Positions 45,321 to 56,732 of a stretch of DNA of 64,000 bases are shown here, piece by piece. Source of the stretch: Argentina anserina (lineage: Eukaryota; Streptophyta; Magnoliopsida; Rosales; Rosaceae); assembly GCF_933775445.1 (NCBI RefSeq), contig NC_065872.1, positions 930,001-994,000 on the forward strand, given 5' to 3'. The translations under genes were made by a program, and so were the position numbers. The stretch's first letter is position 1. Each line of letters opens with the position of its first letter. The notes beneath the pieces were generated by a model that saw only the letters and a program-made list of their open reading frames with translations, ran no database searches and was not told where the DNA came from.

Positions 45321-46526
45321 ATGGCTGAATCTTCGCCTCCTGCCAAGTTCAATCTACTAGCAACCAAAACTGTGCAAGAACAACTCACTGAAGGTGAACT
45401 ACCAGTTCCACCGCAGAAATATATTCTCAAAGATGGCATCCCACTTCCAGATCCTTTTGTTGAGTTCATGGATGTTCCAGTTCTTGATCTTGGTCTGCTC
45501 ACACCTTCCTCAATCAGTATGGAAGAAATTGACAAACTCATATTAGCTCTAACCAGATGGTTGCTTTGAGGTAAGAATTCAAACACCTTGAGAATCTCTT
45601 AGAAGTCAGAACAATAGATCTACTACCAAGGTCTGTGATGGTAGACTTGTTTGGCATGACAGACTATACCTTACTGTATATCCACCACACCAGCGCAACC
45701 TCAAGTTTTGGCCTGAAAATCCCAAATCTTTTAGGTAAAAGAATAACTATATAGTCAGAACTTGGAACTCGCCTTTTCATTAAGCAATCAAAAGATGGTT
45801 ATTGATCCTATATAGATGTACACTGCAGGGGTATCATAGACCAATATATCAGTAACTTACAGGTGATAACAGAAACTGTCCTTAAAGGCATGGCACGGTC
45901 ATTGAATTTGGAGGAAGATTGCTTTCTGGACAAGTATGGAGAACAAAGGAAAATGGATGGTAGGTTCAACTTCTATCCTCCATGTTCAAGGCCTGATCGT
46001 GTACTCGGTACCAAGCCACATGCAGATGGAACCATAATCACCCTTCTGTTGCAAGATAAAGAAATGGAAGGTCTTCAATTTCTGAAAGATGATCAATGGT
46101 TTAGGGCTCCCATTGTTCCTGAGGCGCTTCTCATCAATGTTGGTGATCAAGCAGAGGTAACTAACATTTTAAATGTCTTGGTATCTCATTTGTGTTTAGG
46201 TAAGACCAACTAATTGCTATCAAAACCTGTTCTTTTTTTTTCTTTTTCTTTTTTTGCCATCAAAACCTGTTCTTTGTGATGCACAGATATTAACTAATTA
46301 TGGACTGTTCAAGAGCCCAGTGCACAAGGTAGTGACAAATGCAGAAAAGGAGAGAGTATCCTTGGCTGTGTTCTGCGTCCCGGATGGAGAGAAAGAGATT
46401 GAACCCTTTGAAAGCCTCATCAATGAGTCGAGGCCAAAGTTGCACAAAAAGGTGAAAAACTACGTTGCCATTTATTTCGAATACTACCAGCAGGGAAGAA
46501 GACCAATTGAGGCAGCATTGCTATAA
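45321..46526 (+). pseudogene. Decayed dioxygenase D (divergent DOXC copy)
   Basis: A more divergent member of the same array. Exon 1 (from 45321, MAESSPPAKFNLLATKTV) runs in frame to LILALTRW. It then lacks about 2 nt before the conserved G-C-F-E codons, giving an early TGA at the exon end. Exon 2 has lost its 5' two-thirds and its acceptor; only the DRLYLTVYPPHQRNLKFWPE part remains, ending at 45734. Exons 3 (45829-46156) and 4 (46287-46526) are intact, with KPHADGTIITLLL, SPVHKVVTN and RVSLAVF, ending IEAALL. With the frameshift and the lost DIOX_N core it should not make a working enzyme. Confidence 0.8.
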
Positions 46527-47641
46527 CCTCTGATTAGGTACCTCTTATGCCTTGTACCCGAAAATGAACAACTTCCAAGTTGTATTACTGAGATGATAAT
46601 GGCATGATTCCTAAGCAGATTTTGTTTTGTTTTGTTTGTTTTCTTTTATTATATCTTAATTTTGTTCTAATGGGATGAAGAATTGAAGATAGGGGAAGTA
46701 TAAATTTAAGAAAGATAATGATTCAGACGAAGTAAAAGATGTAAACTAGAAGCTGAAATTGCTGGCAGGAATATCTTATTCATAGATGTAATGAAAGAGC
46801 CGGAAATACATACAGGAGCTTCCTCAGACACCAAAATGAAGCTCCACTTCAACTACTAATAAAAAGATACAACATCATCAAATAGTCAGTACCAACGATG
46901 GAGGAAGCCAAAGACCTCCAACAGATGAATCACACCACAACTTTGGATAATGGCAATGTCTTCTTACCGATAATCAATTGCTTCTTCATGCATTGCATTC
47001 GATTTATATAACTCAGTTGACCACTATTCTCAAGAACTTGAATCCCATCATCTCTTCCTCTATCAATCCATTGCACAACTTTAACCACAATGGAACCAAA
47101 TTCAATCGGTTCGATTGCAGACTGGTGGCAATGTCTTCACTGATTGATTCCCTACAGGTGCAATGATCATAAAGCTCTTCCAACTGGATCCTACAAACCA
47201 AATAATTGTTAAACATTTGACGGATACAAATTCCATTTGCACTACAATACAACAAGATTTATGATATCATCAAAGCTGCCATGCAACTAACAAAAGCAAA
47301 GTCTCGATAATCAATGATCAGGGGATGAATAGGTAATGCATCCAGAAAAGTTGAAGCCTCAGCTCATTTACTTTGTAATTCAATATAGTATAGTTACTGT
47401 AAGTTATAGACACATTAAATAATATAAGAATTGGAGACAGCTCCCCAATTGGAAACAACCTCCCTGTTATCCATACTAAAGAGCAAATCAGAGAACAAAA
47501 ATAACAGATGTCTTCAGAATATTAGATAATCATTTTCCATCACTAAACTAACAGCAGACAAATTAACTAGATTATATCTTAAAGAAAAAAGTAACATTCA
47601 AAAAAGCAAATCCACTTACAAATAATATGAAAAGCTGATTT
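46527..47641. other. Intergenic between array and arogenate dehydrogenase
   Basis: AT-rich convergent 3' flanks. Small frames near 46978-47255 are not recognised. Confidence 0.45.
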
Positions 47642-49895
47642 TTAGTTGTTCTGAATGTCAAAAGCCTCCAGAAAAGATGTAGTTGAAGATTCACCGTCCA
47701 ATGGTGTAGGCAACAGTTGTGGCTCCCTCGTACCTTGAGAATCATCTGCACTCTCAAAAAGCTGTGTCCGAAGAACACCATGTAACCGCCCAAAAAGCTG
47801 TTTCTTTAATGATTCAAAAGCAAGGTCCAGCCTCTTTAGCTGCTCCATTGCATTAACATTGTACATGAATAATCCATAGTAGAGATCAAAGCTATCCCCT
47901 GCTGTATTCTCCACCAAATTCAACAAAGTCTTGTAACCTTTTGTATTTACAGGCGTCGACTCCAAACCCAACTTTTCCAAAACTCTTCCCATAGTGTGTG
48001 TAATGAATTGGGAACCTGCTGCGTGCTTATCATGTTCTTCGCAAGACATTTCCACCATCCGGCACTCTTCTTGAGCAAAAATGTCAAGAAATTGATCACA
48101 TCTTGACACCCTTGATTTGTCGTTTCCAATTCTGACCCTATCATAAACAAAAGCAAGACCGTTCCACCCATTTTTACCACTTTCTGGTCCAAACATAGGA
48201 TGCGTGCAGAGTATATCAAAACATAGAGGCAAGTTCTGAAGAAACAGGCTTCTTGGAAATTCTTTCACAGACAGAACATCAACAAACAAAGTACTCCGCT
48301 TCAACCTCTGAAGCGGGAGTGACATCAGAACTTTCTCAGTCGAAAGAATCGATGTGCAAAGGAGTATTACTTCTGGGTGCTCCTCGCAAAAATCATCCGC
48401 ATCCAAGAAATAAGAAACACCCAACTGTTGAGCAACATCACAGTAGTCTGTCCGGGAATAAGCTAAAACTCTGTGTCCTTGCCGTACAATGGTTTTAGCA
48501 AGGAACTGACCAAAGTTGCCGAAACCAACAATCCCAATCTTAAGCCTTGAATGGTCTTCAGAGCTATCCGCCACACGTACTTTGGGCAATCTAAACATCA
48601 CAATCAACACATTTCGTCGCAATTAGCCACTTAAAATCCAACACATTCCTCTATCTAATAAGCTAACAAAAGTAGACATGTACACAACAACAATGCATCC
48701 AACACATTCCACTATCTAATAATAAGCTAACAAAAGTAGACATGTCATTATCAAATCAGAACACAAAACATATCTACACAACAACAATGTACCACCTCGC
48801 AGCTTTCGGAGAACGAACCAATGCAGTTCCATTCTGACTCACACACTCCTCCTGCACCGTCCCCACCTTCTTCCCAGCATTACCAAACAACTGATCCCTC
48901 ACAACATCATGCAGCCTCCCGAAAAGCTGCTGCTTCAGCGCCTCGAAAGCCAAGTCCAGCCTCTCCAGCATCTCCAGCGCATTCTTATTATACACAAACA
49001 AACCATAGTACAAATCGAAACTATCCCCCTGCGTATTCTCCACTAAATCAAGCAATGTCTCATACCCTCGGGTATTAATCGGCGTCGGCTCCAGCCTCAG
49101 CATCCCCAGAACTCTCCCCACCGTGTGAGTAATGAACTGCGACCCCGCCGCGTGGCGGTCGTGCTCGGCGCAGCTCATTTCGACCATTGAGCAACCTTCC
49201 CGCTCGAAAATGCTGAGGAACTTGTCGCAGCGGGCGGCGCGGTCGGCGTCGGCGCCGATGCGGACCTTGTCGTAGACGAAGAAGAGGCCGTTCCAGGAGG
49301 CGGCGGCGGACTCGGGGCCGAACATGGGGTGAGTGCAGAGGAGGTCGAAGTAGGGAGGGAGGGAGCGGAGGAGGAGAGACTTGGAGAACTCCTTGACGGA
49401 GAGGACGTCGACGAAGAGAGTGCTGCGGCGGAGGCGCTGGAGGGGGAGGGAGGAGAGGACGGCGGCGGCGGAGAGGATGGAGGTGGAGAGGAGGATGACG
49501 TGGGGGTGCTGCTCGCAGAGGTCGTGGGGGTCGGGGAAGAAGGAGACGCCGAGGGCGGCGGCGGCGGAGGAGTGGTCGGAGCGGGAGTGGGCGAGGACGG
49601 TGTGGCCTTGGCGGGTTAGGGTTTTGGCGAGGAACTGGCCGAAGTTGCCGAAGCCGATGATGGCGATTTTGAGGGATTGGGAGGAGCGGAACTCGGCGGC
49701 GAGCTTGGTCTCGTAGTCGAAGACCTGAGCGGCGTCTAGGGATTTGATTTCGAGGGAGCGAAAACGAATACGGCGTCGTTTTGGGGTGTAAAAATTGAAG
49801 CTTTGGGTGTAAAGGTTGGGGCTTTGGGGGTTGAAGAAGAGAGAAGAAGTGGGTGTGAGCTTTGGAGGGAATGGGTGGAGAGAGAGAGGTGGCAT
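47642..49895 (-). CDS. Two-domain arogenate dehydrogenase (TyrAAT1-type)
   Basis: Arogenate dehydrogenase makes tyrosine by NADP-dependent oxidative decarboxylation of arogenate in plastids. Exon 1 (48796-49895, 1100 nt) encodes a transit-like leader (MPPLSLHPFPPKLTPTSS) and a complete TyrA domain. Exon 2 (47642-48590, 949 nt) encodes a second TyrA domain with no transit peptide. The 205-bp GT-AG intron joins KAAR to LPKVRVADSS in frame, giving 682 residues. Each domain has the Rossmann motif GFGNFGQFLAKT, the block FVDVLSVKEF, CTHPMFGPES and AAGSQFITHT. Arabidopsis TyrAAT1 has the same fused layout. Two separate genes remain possible, since both halves are open frames. The ATG upstream of the second half (48622) lies in the intron. 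Domain 1 is very GC-rich (about 49140-49720); domain 2 is not. Confidence 0.85.
48636..48750. repeat. Direct repeat in the arogenate dehydrogenase intron
   Basis: Two near-identical copies of about 48 nt (CCAACACATTCC, TATCTAAT, AAGCTAACAAAAGTAGACAT) lie at about 48638 and 48699. They differ by small indels. Confidence 0.85.
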
Positions 49896-50386
49896 TGTGG
49901 AGAGAGAGGTCTGAAAGTTTCAGACCAGAGAGATCTGTGAAGAAGAAGAAGAAGAACACAAGATGGGTTTTGGCCTTTTACATTCAATGTTGCCAGCTTT
50001 GAAATGTGGGCTCATGTGGACCATGTGTAAGATATGTGTCATCATTTCTTTTTTGGGTTTTTTGTGAGGAAAATATGGAGTTCTTTGTCAAGAGGTTCGG
50101 TTTATATCATCATCATCATCAATCAACATTCTGACGTTTACATCATCAACCCCCTCTACTAAAAAGGGGAAGAATTTTCCGATTTCCCGCCAATATCTCT
50201 AATCTCAGAAGCTACATGGAGAAAAAAGCTAAAGCATTGCTCTACACGACTAACAAGGTGGCGAGGTGGGAGGAACGTCTGAATGAAGAGCTTCGATGCA
50301 CGTTGGGAGTGAAATGCAGGAGAGTTGGTGGGGGGACTTGGGACTACTTCCCCACTTGTCTGATGTCTCGGTGGTTTTCTTATTAT
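49896..50386. other. Arogenate dehydrogenase promoter and H+-PPase 3' flank
   Basis: A (GAA)5 tract at 49938-49955 lies in the dehydrogenase leader (CTT on its strand). A CAT/ATC repeat is near 50108-50121. The plus-strand frame at 50216-50548 overlaps the PPase last exon and is a shadow. Confidence 0.5.
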
Positions 50387-53300
50387 TTAGAGCTTGAAGA
50401 GGAGGCCGCCGTGTGTGGCGAAGAAAGGTGCAAAGACGAGGGACTCGACGGCCATGAGCTTGATGAGGATGTTGAGAGATGGGCCGGATGTGTCCTTGAG
50501 AGGGTCTCCGACTGTGTCACCAATGACAGCTGCCTTGTGCGGATCTGATCCCTTGGGACCGAGACTCCTTGCGTGTTCAGAAGCTCCAGCCTGCAATGAT
50601 TTGACAGATTTAGACGATAAGTAGAGGGTACATGGCCAAAACTAGATCATTCTTGCTAACCAAAACGAGCACGAAATTGCTTACCTCAATATACTTCTTG
50701 GCATTGTCCCAAGCACCACCGGTGTTGGATGCAGAGATGGCAATCTGTAAAATAGAATGTGTTAAGATCAAAAGTTATCATATGCAATAGCTTGCAGCGA
50801 AAAATTATAAGCAGAAAGTGCTGAAGAATTTACCTGTACACCAGAAACGAGGGATCCAGCAAGGACACCAGAGAGAGTCTCCACACCAAAAAAGATTCCG
50901 ACAATGAGAGGTGTAAGCATCACAAGGGCACCAGGTGGTATCATCTCCTTGATGGAAGCATCAGTCGAGATCTTAACGCACGTAGCATAGTCAGGCTTGG
51001 CAGTACCTTCCATGAGGCCAGGGATGGTGTTGAATTGTCTGCGTACTTCTTCAACCATCTTTAGAGCAGCACTTCCCACACTCTTCATTGTCATGGCAGA
51101 GAACCAGTAGGGAAGCATTGCACCCACTATCAAACCAATGAAAACTTTTGGAGTCAACACATCGACTGTAGCAATTCCAGCACGGCTCACAAAGGCACCA
51201 AAGAGAGCAAGGGACACGAGCGCAGCGGAGCCAATTGCAAAACCCTATGCATAGAAGCACATACAATTCATGAGTAACATCTACATTATGATGACTGTTA
51301 AAAAAAAATCTATTCAAACTTGCCATTTAAAAATTAGTAGAGAAGCAACAGGTAACTTTAGAGAGTTTTCAAACCTTTCCAATAGCAGCTGTGGTGTTTC
51401 CTGCAGCATCAAGAGCATCAGTTCGCTCTCTTATTCTGTGGCTCATGCCGGCCATTTCAGCGATACCTCCAGCATTGTCACTGATCGGACCATATGCATC
51501 TATAGCCAATCCAGTTGCTATGGTGCTAAGCATTCCAAGCGCAGCTACAGCAATGCCATACATAGCGGCAAAGCTAAAGCTGACATAAATACTAATGGCA
51601 ATGGCGAAAATAGGAATAATGACAGATTTGTATCCCAATGCCAGGCCAAAAATGACATTAGTAGCAGCTCCTGTCCGGCACGAGTCAGCAACATCTTGCA
51701 CAGGGCTGCAACAAAATTTGAAACAGGAGTTAGATTAAGAGACAATAAACACCATAAATAGGAAAAAGGTACCGAGTATGCAGTTTCCTCACTTACCTGT
51801 ATGCATTACTGGTGTAGTACTCTGTTACAAATCCAATGATAAGTCCAGCCCACAAACCAACGCACACGCATAAGAACAGCTGCCTGCAAAACCAATTCAG
51901 TGTTAGAGACTCAACAATAACTAAACAACAATGAGGTCTAATATTAGATTAGATAAAGAAAAAAGTAAAATGCTAGGACTTGCATCAGTATGTAGTGCTA
52001 CAGTAGCATAAGTGATTGCACAATGCTTTCACACAGCTTAAACTAAAATTTTATATAAGGTCATATATGTAACAACTCCCTGATGACACTGATACTAAAA
52101 GAGAAAGAAGTAGAGCTTACCAGTTCTTAACAACTTTCTGTGTTCCAAAATTGAAGATGGTGAAAGAAGAAGGAACAGAAATCCATGTAACTATTGCAAC
52201 TCCAACAGTCATCAGTACTGTGGAAATAATGAGTTGCCTCTTCAACGCTGGCTCAATTTCCTTTACAGCCTTGATCTCAAAGAAATCAGTTGCAAAAAGG
52301 GTGGTGATCAGACAAACAATGATACCAATGGAACTGACAATGAGAGGATATAACATTGCAGTTAACTCATGATTAATCCCGAATGAGGAAATTGAAGCAA
52401 CAACAAGAGCAGCACATGATGACTCAGCATAGGATCCAAAGAGATCAGATCCCATTCCGGCAATATCCCCAACATTGTCACCAACATTATCAGCAATCAC
52501 CTGTACAAATACATAGACATAAGTTCTTGAAGTAAATATGAAGCAAATTCTCAATCTTTAGTAAATAGTCTAATAGAAGGCCTTACAGCTGGATTCCTTG
52601 GGTCATCCTCAGGAATATTCCTCTCAACTTTGCCAACAAGATCAGCACCAACATCAGCAGCTTTGGTGTAGATGCCACCACCAACTCTGCCAAAGAGAGC
52701 CATGGAAGATCCACCAAGACCATATCCAGTTATGGACTCAAAAAGACCACCCCAGTCCTCACCATAGTACATCTTAAAGACGAGGATCACAATGTAAAGA
52801 ACCAATAAACCATTTGCAGCAAGGAGAAATCCCATGACAGCACCTGATCTAAATGCTACTATAAAAGCCTTCCCAACACCTTTTCTTGCCTCCAAAGTAG
52901 TTCTGGCATTTGCATAAGTAGCAATCTTCATACCAAGGAATCCAGAAACCACTGAAGTTATAGCACCGAGCAAAAAAGAAACTGTGCTGAATACGGCAGT
53001 TGCAAGAGCAGGTTTGCACATCTTCGTTTCGTCATTAGCACATGTATGGCTACTAGTGCTAAATCCCTCCACTGAACCAAGGAATACAAATATCAAGATT
53101 GCAAAAGCCACCATGAAAGCACCAACATATTTATATTCCGTGAAAAGGAATGATGTCGCTCCTGTATCATTGAAGCATCAAGATGTTAGCAACACCCCCC
53201 AAAGAAAAAACTACCATTATTTAAGATGTACGGTAATTTGAAGTTGTAAACAGCAGCTTGAAATTACACTGCAAAAACTCAAGTGAAACAACAACAGAAA

Positions 53301-54533
53301 GCAGTGAATCATACAGCCAAAGAAATTCCTTCACTAAAACAAAATATTATACGAAAAAAACTGACTTAAAAACAATCAATTTTCAATCATTGTAGGTAGA
53401 GCATGTTTAAAACTAAAGAATAAAAAAGGAATATGAACAGGTCTCATTTTTATGTTTCTTCTTCAAAAACTCATTGCCAAATACAGAGGAGGAACTCTTT
53501 AATGAGGCCGCAGACTTCAGTGAACAAAAATATTCATCACAAGTTTACAACAATCATTCATAACAATGATTGAACACAAGTACACAACAATTATAGTACT
53601 GTAACCATGTAACAGTGCATTGATATCCAAATTCCAAAATGACAAAAGGTTCAAACTCTCACACTATGGGACACCCATGTGCACTACCATAACTATTAAG
53701 TATTAACAATCACAACTCTATCCCAATCACATAGTTTTATGTACAAAAAACAACGTGGTAGCTACAATAAATAATATCCAACTGATACTATAGTATATTA
53801 AGACCAAAAATTGGATAATAGCACATTGTTGCAGGTGGTCCTTCACACAAATAAAATAAATGAAACAATCTGTGGTTACAGAATAGGGCACCATCTTCGA
53901 TCTGAAGCATTTCATGAATTCATTCCAAAGAATCAAACCAAAACGGTGTCGTTAGATCTAAGCAGACACCAAACTTTAGAACACTCCTCTGTTTCTGCCA
54001 AAGCTTGAAACTTTAAATAAACTAAACGCAAATTAGAACAAACCCACAAAGCCAAAACCAGCCAACCAAACGACGTCGTTAAACCTAAGCACACATGCTA
54101 TACGCAAAAAGAGAAGAAAAAAAATGAAAACTTGAGAGCTCTGTTTCAGTAAAACTACACAAAGCTCAAAACTTGAAGAGAGTGACTATAAATATGTAAT
54201 CACAAACACACGAAAGCCGAAGAAAAACAACGTTTGATCTAAGAAGACATAAAATTCAAGACAAAGAGTTATAAAGAACATACCTTCGGAGATGGCGTTC
54301 TGGATTTCGGCGCACTTCTGAACAACGTTGTTGTCGTTAACACCTTCTTCCTCCTCAATAAGGTAATCGTTGCATCCGTTTTTCCCGGCGGAGTAAGAAT
54401 TGGAGTCCCTCGCCGGCGAGAGCTGAATGCGGGACACGTAGACCCACTGGAGCAGCGAGAAGGCGATTCCGACCACCGCGCAGAACGGAATCAGAATCTC
54501 GGCTCCGAGATCTGGGAGAATACTCGCCCCCAT
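50387..54533 (-). CDS. AVP1: Vacuolar H+-translocating pyrophosphatase, K+-dependent type I
   Basis: The enzyme uses pyrophosphate to pump protons into the vacuole. Eight exons sum to 2298 nt (765 residues): 54284-54533, 52587-53161, 52121-52500, 51797-51883, 51375-51705, 50834-51244, 50685-50744 and 50387-50590. Catalytic motifs are [40 protein letters not shown] and [20 protein letters not shown], which carry the Asp/Lys residues for Mg-PPi. The K+-dependence position is Ala in [12 protein letters not shown], marking the K+-stimulated class. Multiple membrane spans are evident ([37 protein letters not shown]). It starts [20 protein letters not shown], in the long hydrophobic first helix, and ends [10 protein letters not shown]. 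Length matches the family. The 1.1-kb first intron interrupts the cytosolic loop after NAISEG. Confidence 0.96.
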
Positions 54534-56619
54534 TATAGAGCTTCCGCCGAAAACACGACCGAACCGAAACAGAAACAAAAGGAAAGACAGAGAGTTTGGT
54601 TGGGACTGTGTTATGTGTTTGAGAGAGAGAGAGTACGAGGTGGAGGGTTGTGATGTGGGTGATGAGGGTTTATTTATAAGAGGGTGACAGGAGCTATAGA
54701 AGAGAGTAAGAGAAGGGATAGGACTGACTGACCATAATTTATTTCTTTATTTTTGGGAAAATTTAGAGGATTAATGAGTTAATGTTTTGGGTTTTATTTG
54801 GAAATTGTGACTAATTTTGTGCTTGAGGAAGTAAGAATGCCAGCTCCTCACTCGGTCAATTTTTTATAGTTTTTCTTGTTTTCTATTTTTAGATAATTAA
54901 TCCGAGAATTTGTAGAAACGTATTCATGATCGTTAGAGTAAATCTATCAAGATCCTAAATATGTTCCTACGCGTAAAAAATTCGTAACGACGGCGAAAAT
55001 GGCGTGTATAAAATCAGTCTTATACGTGTGATTTGGAAGTTAGAGCATTTGGCATTTTAGTAGATGTCAATCATGTCATTTGGTGGTAATCGTTTTGTTT
55101 TTGAATATATTGGAGATAATCAAACTTGTAATATAACTAGTCTAATTCTAACTCATGTAATGTAAGTATTCAATTTAGGGTCAAGATATAGTCGGGAATA
55201 AGAGAAACGGTTCTTATCTTTTACATTGTTTACCACATTACTCATAATCGTGTGGATAAATTTTATTACTACCAACTATGAATAGTTGAATACTCAACAA
55301 AAAAAAATGCCTATTCTTATCGACATACCTAAACACATATATATATCCTTGATGTAGGGCATTTAACATGAATCCTAACCTAATGACCTAATAAATGGTG
55401 TTCCAATTAAAGTTACCTAATATATGGAACTAAATTCCTTGCCACAAGATTTGACACAAAACCTTCCCTTTGGCCTAGGAAGTATATAATGGCGACAACA
55501 CAACGATGCTGAAAACGACATCGCCACAGCAACACAACCATGTGTCGTCGTCTGTGTAGCTTGAGATGGTAAAGTGGCCGATTTGGCCTTTCTTTAATTA
55601 TGAAGAAGATGAAGGGGAACTTATTCTGGATAGAAAGATAACTCCGACGATAACGTATTCGAGACGCAATTATTTCGTGCCCTAACTGTCCTTGCCTCAT
55701 CTGATTTTGTGATTCCAATTTTTTTGTTATTTTTAGCTGACATTTGAGATTCGTGTTTGTTAAGAGATCACCATCATGTCATTCATGATTTCATTATGAG
55801 CCCACAAATGATATTTGGGTTATATACAGAGCATGTCCATCAAGGGTTTTGCTATGATGAAATGAATCACCATCAGCAATGTACCATGTAGGACATTGTT
55901 GAAGGGTTTATCTATAGCAGTTTACTACAATTGTTTGTGTAATATGATAGAGGCTTAGAGTATGATATAAACAAAATGATATCATACTCTTAGCATTGCT
56001 GTTTCTCATCCATTTTCATCAGCTCTTTGTAACATCTCTATCAATCTAGAGAAAACCAAAGATCTTCTTAGTTTGAGCGACAAAGTACGTATGACACAAT
56101 GTACACATATTAAAGTTTATGTGGATGTTTTAATGTACAACTATACGGTAAAAAGCGAATAACACAATGCATACAACCACACATACTAACATTTAAGTGA
56201 ATGATAAAAACGTGTTACCATCTTTAACAATCGTTATCGTAGTAAAGTTTAAGTATTCGATGTACTAGTGGATTTCTGATCAAGTTGAGTCGCATAATCC
56301 ACAAACCGATCATAGATGATCGGACTTTTCTAATTGATCGCTGTGAACCTCTAAATTCATGTCCTAAAATGGTCGACAGAGAAATGATGATGGTTCATAT
56401 TCTTGTTCCCAATAACTCTCGAGCACGTGTTGGTTTCCTTTGGTGTAACACCCGCACTGCCTCTGCCTCTTTATCTATCTTCCTCTCCTGGTTTTGCTTT
56501 GATCGCTACATTTTGGGACCGTGCCCTCCGCAAAAGCAACAGTGTCCGCTGAGACCGCAAAGCCACAGATCAAACCCAAAACCCAGATTTCATCATCAAC
56601 AACAACTCACTTTGCTCTT
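54534..56619. other. Intergenic between divergent H+-PPase and RING genes
   Basis: Contains the PPase leader with a (GA)n tract near 54621-54633 and AT-rich DNA. Frames at 55413-55718 and 56285-56812 are not recognised; the latter overlaps the RING 5' UTR and first exon in another frame. Confidence 0.5.
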
Positions 56620-56697
56620 ATGGGAAAGAAGAGGCCACACTCGGATGATCACAACATCCCACCCTTTTCTCCTCCCCCTCCTTCTTCGGGTACCCTC

Positions 56698-56732
<35 letters not shown>

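Noticed and set aside
48591..48622. ATG at 48622 as the start of a separate second arogenate dehydrogenase
   Set aside because: The residues upstream of LPKVRV lie in an intron-like stretch ending TTTAG. Splicing from exon 1 gives an in-frame fusion of known layout. Not fully excluded without cDNA.
49075..49959. 294-residue Pro/Arg-rich frame and Gly/Glu-rich plus-strand frames
   Set aside because: They are alternate-frame shadows of the GC-rich arogenate dehydrogenase domain 1, whose own frame contains all family motifs.
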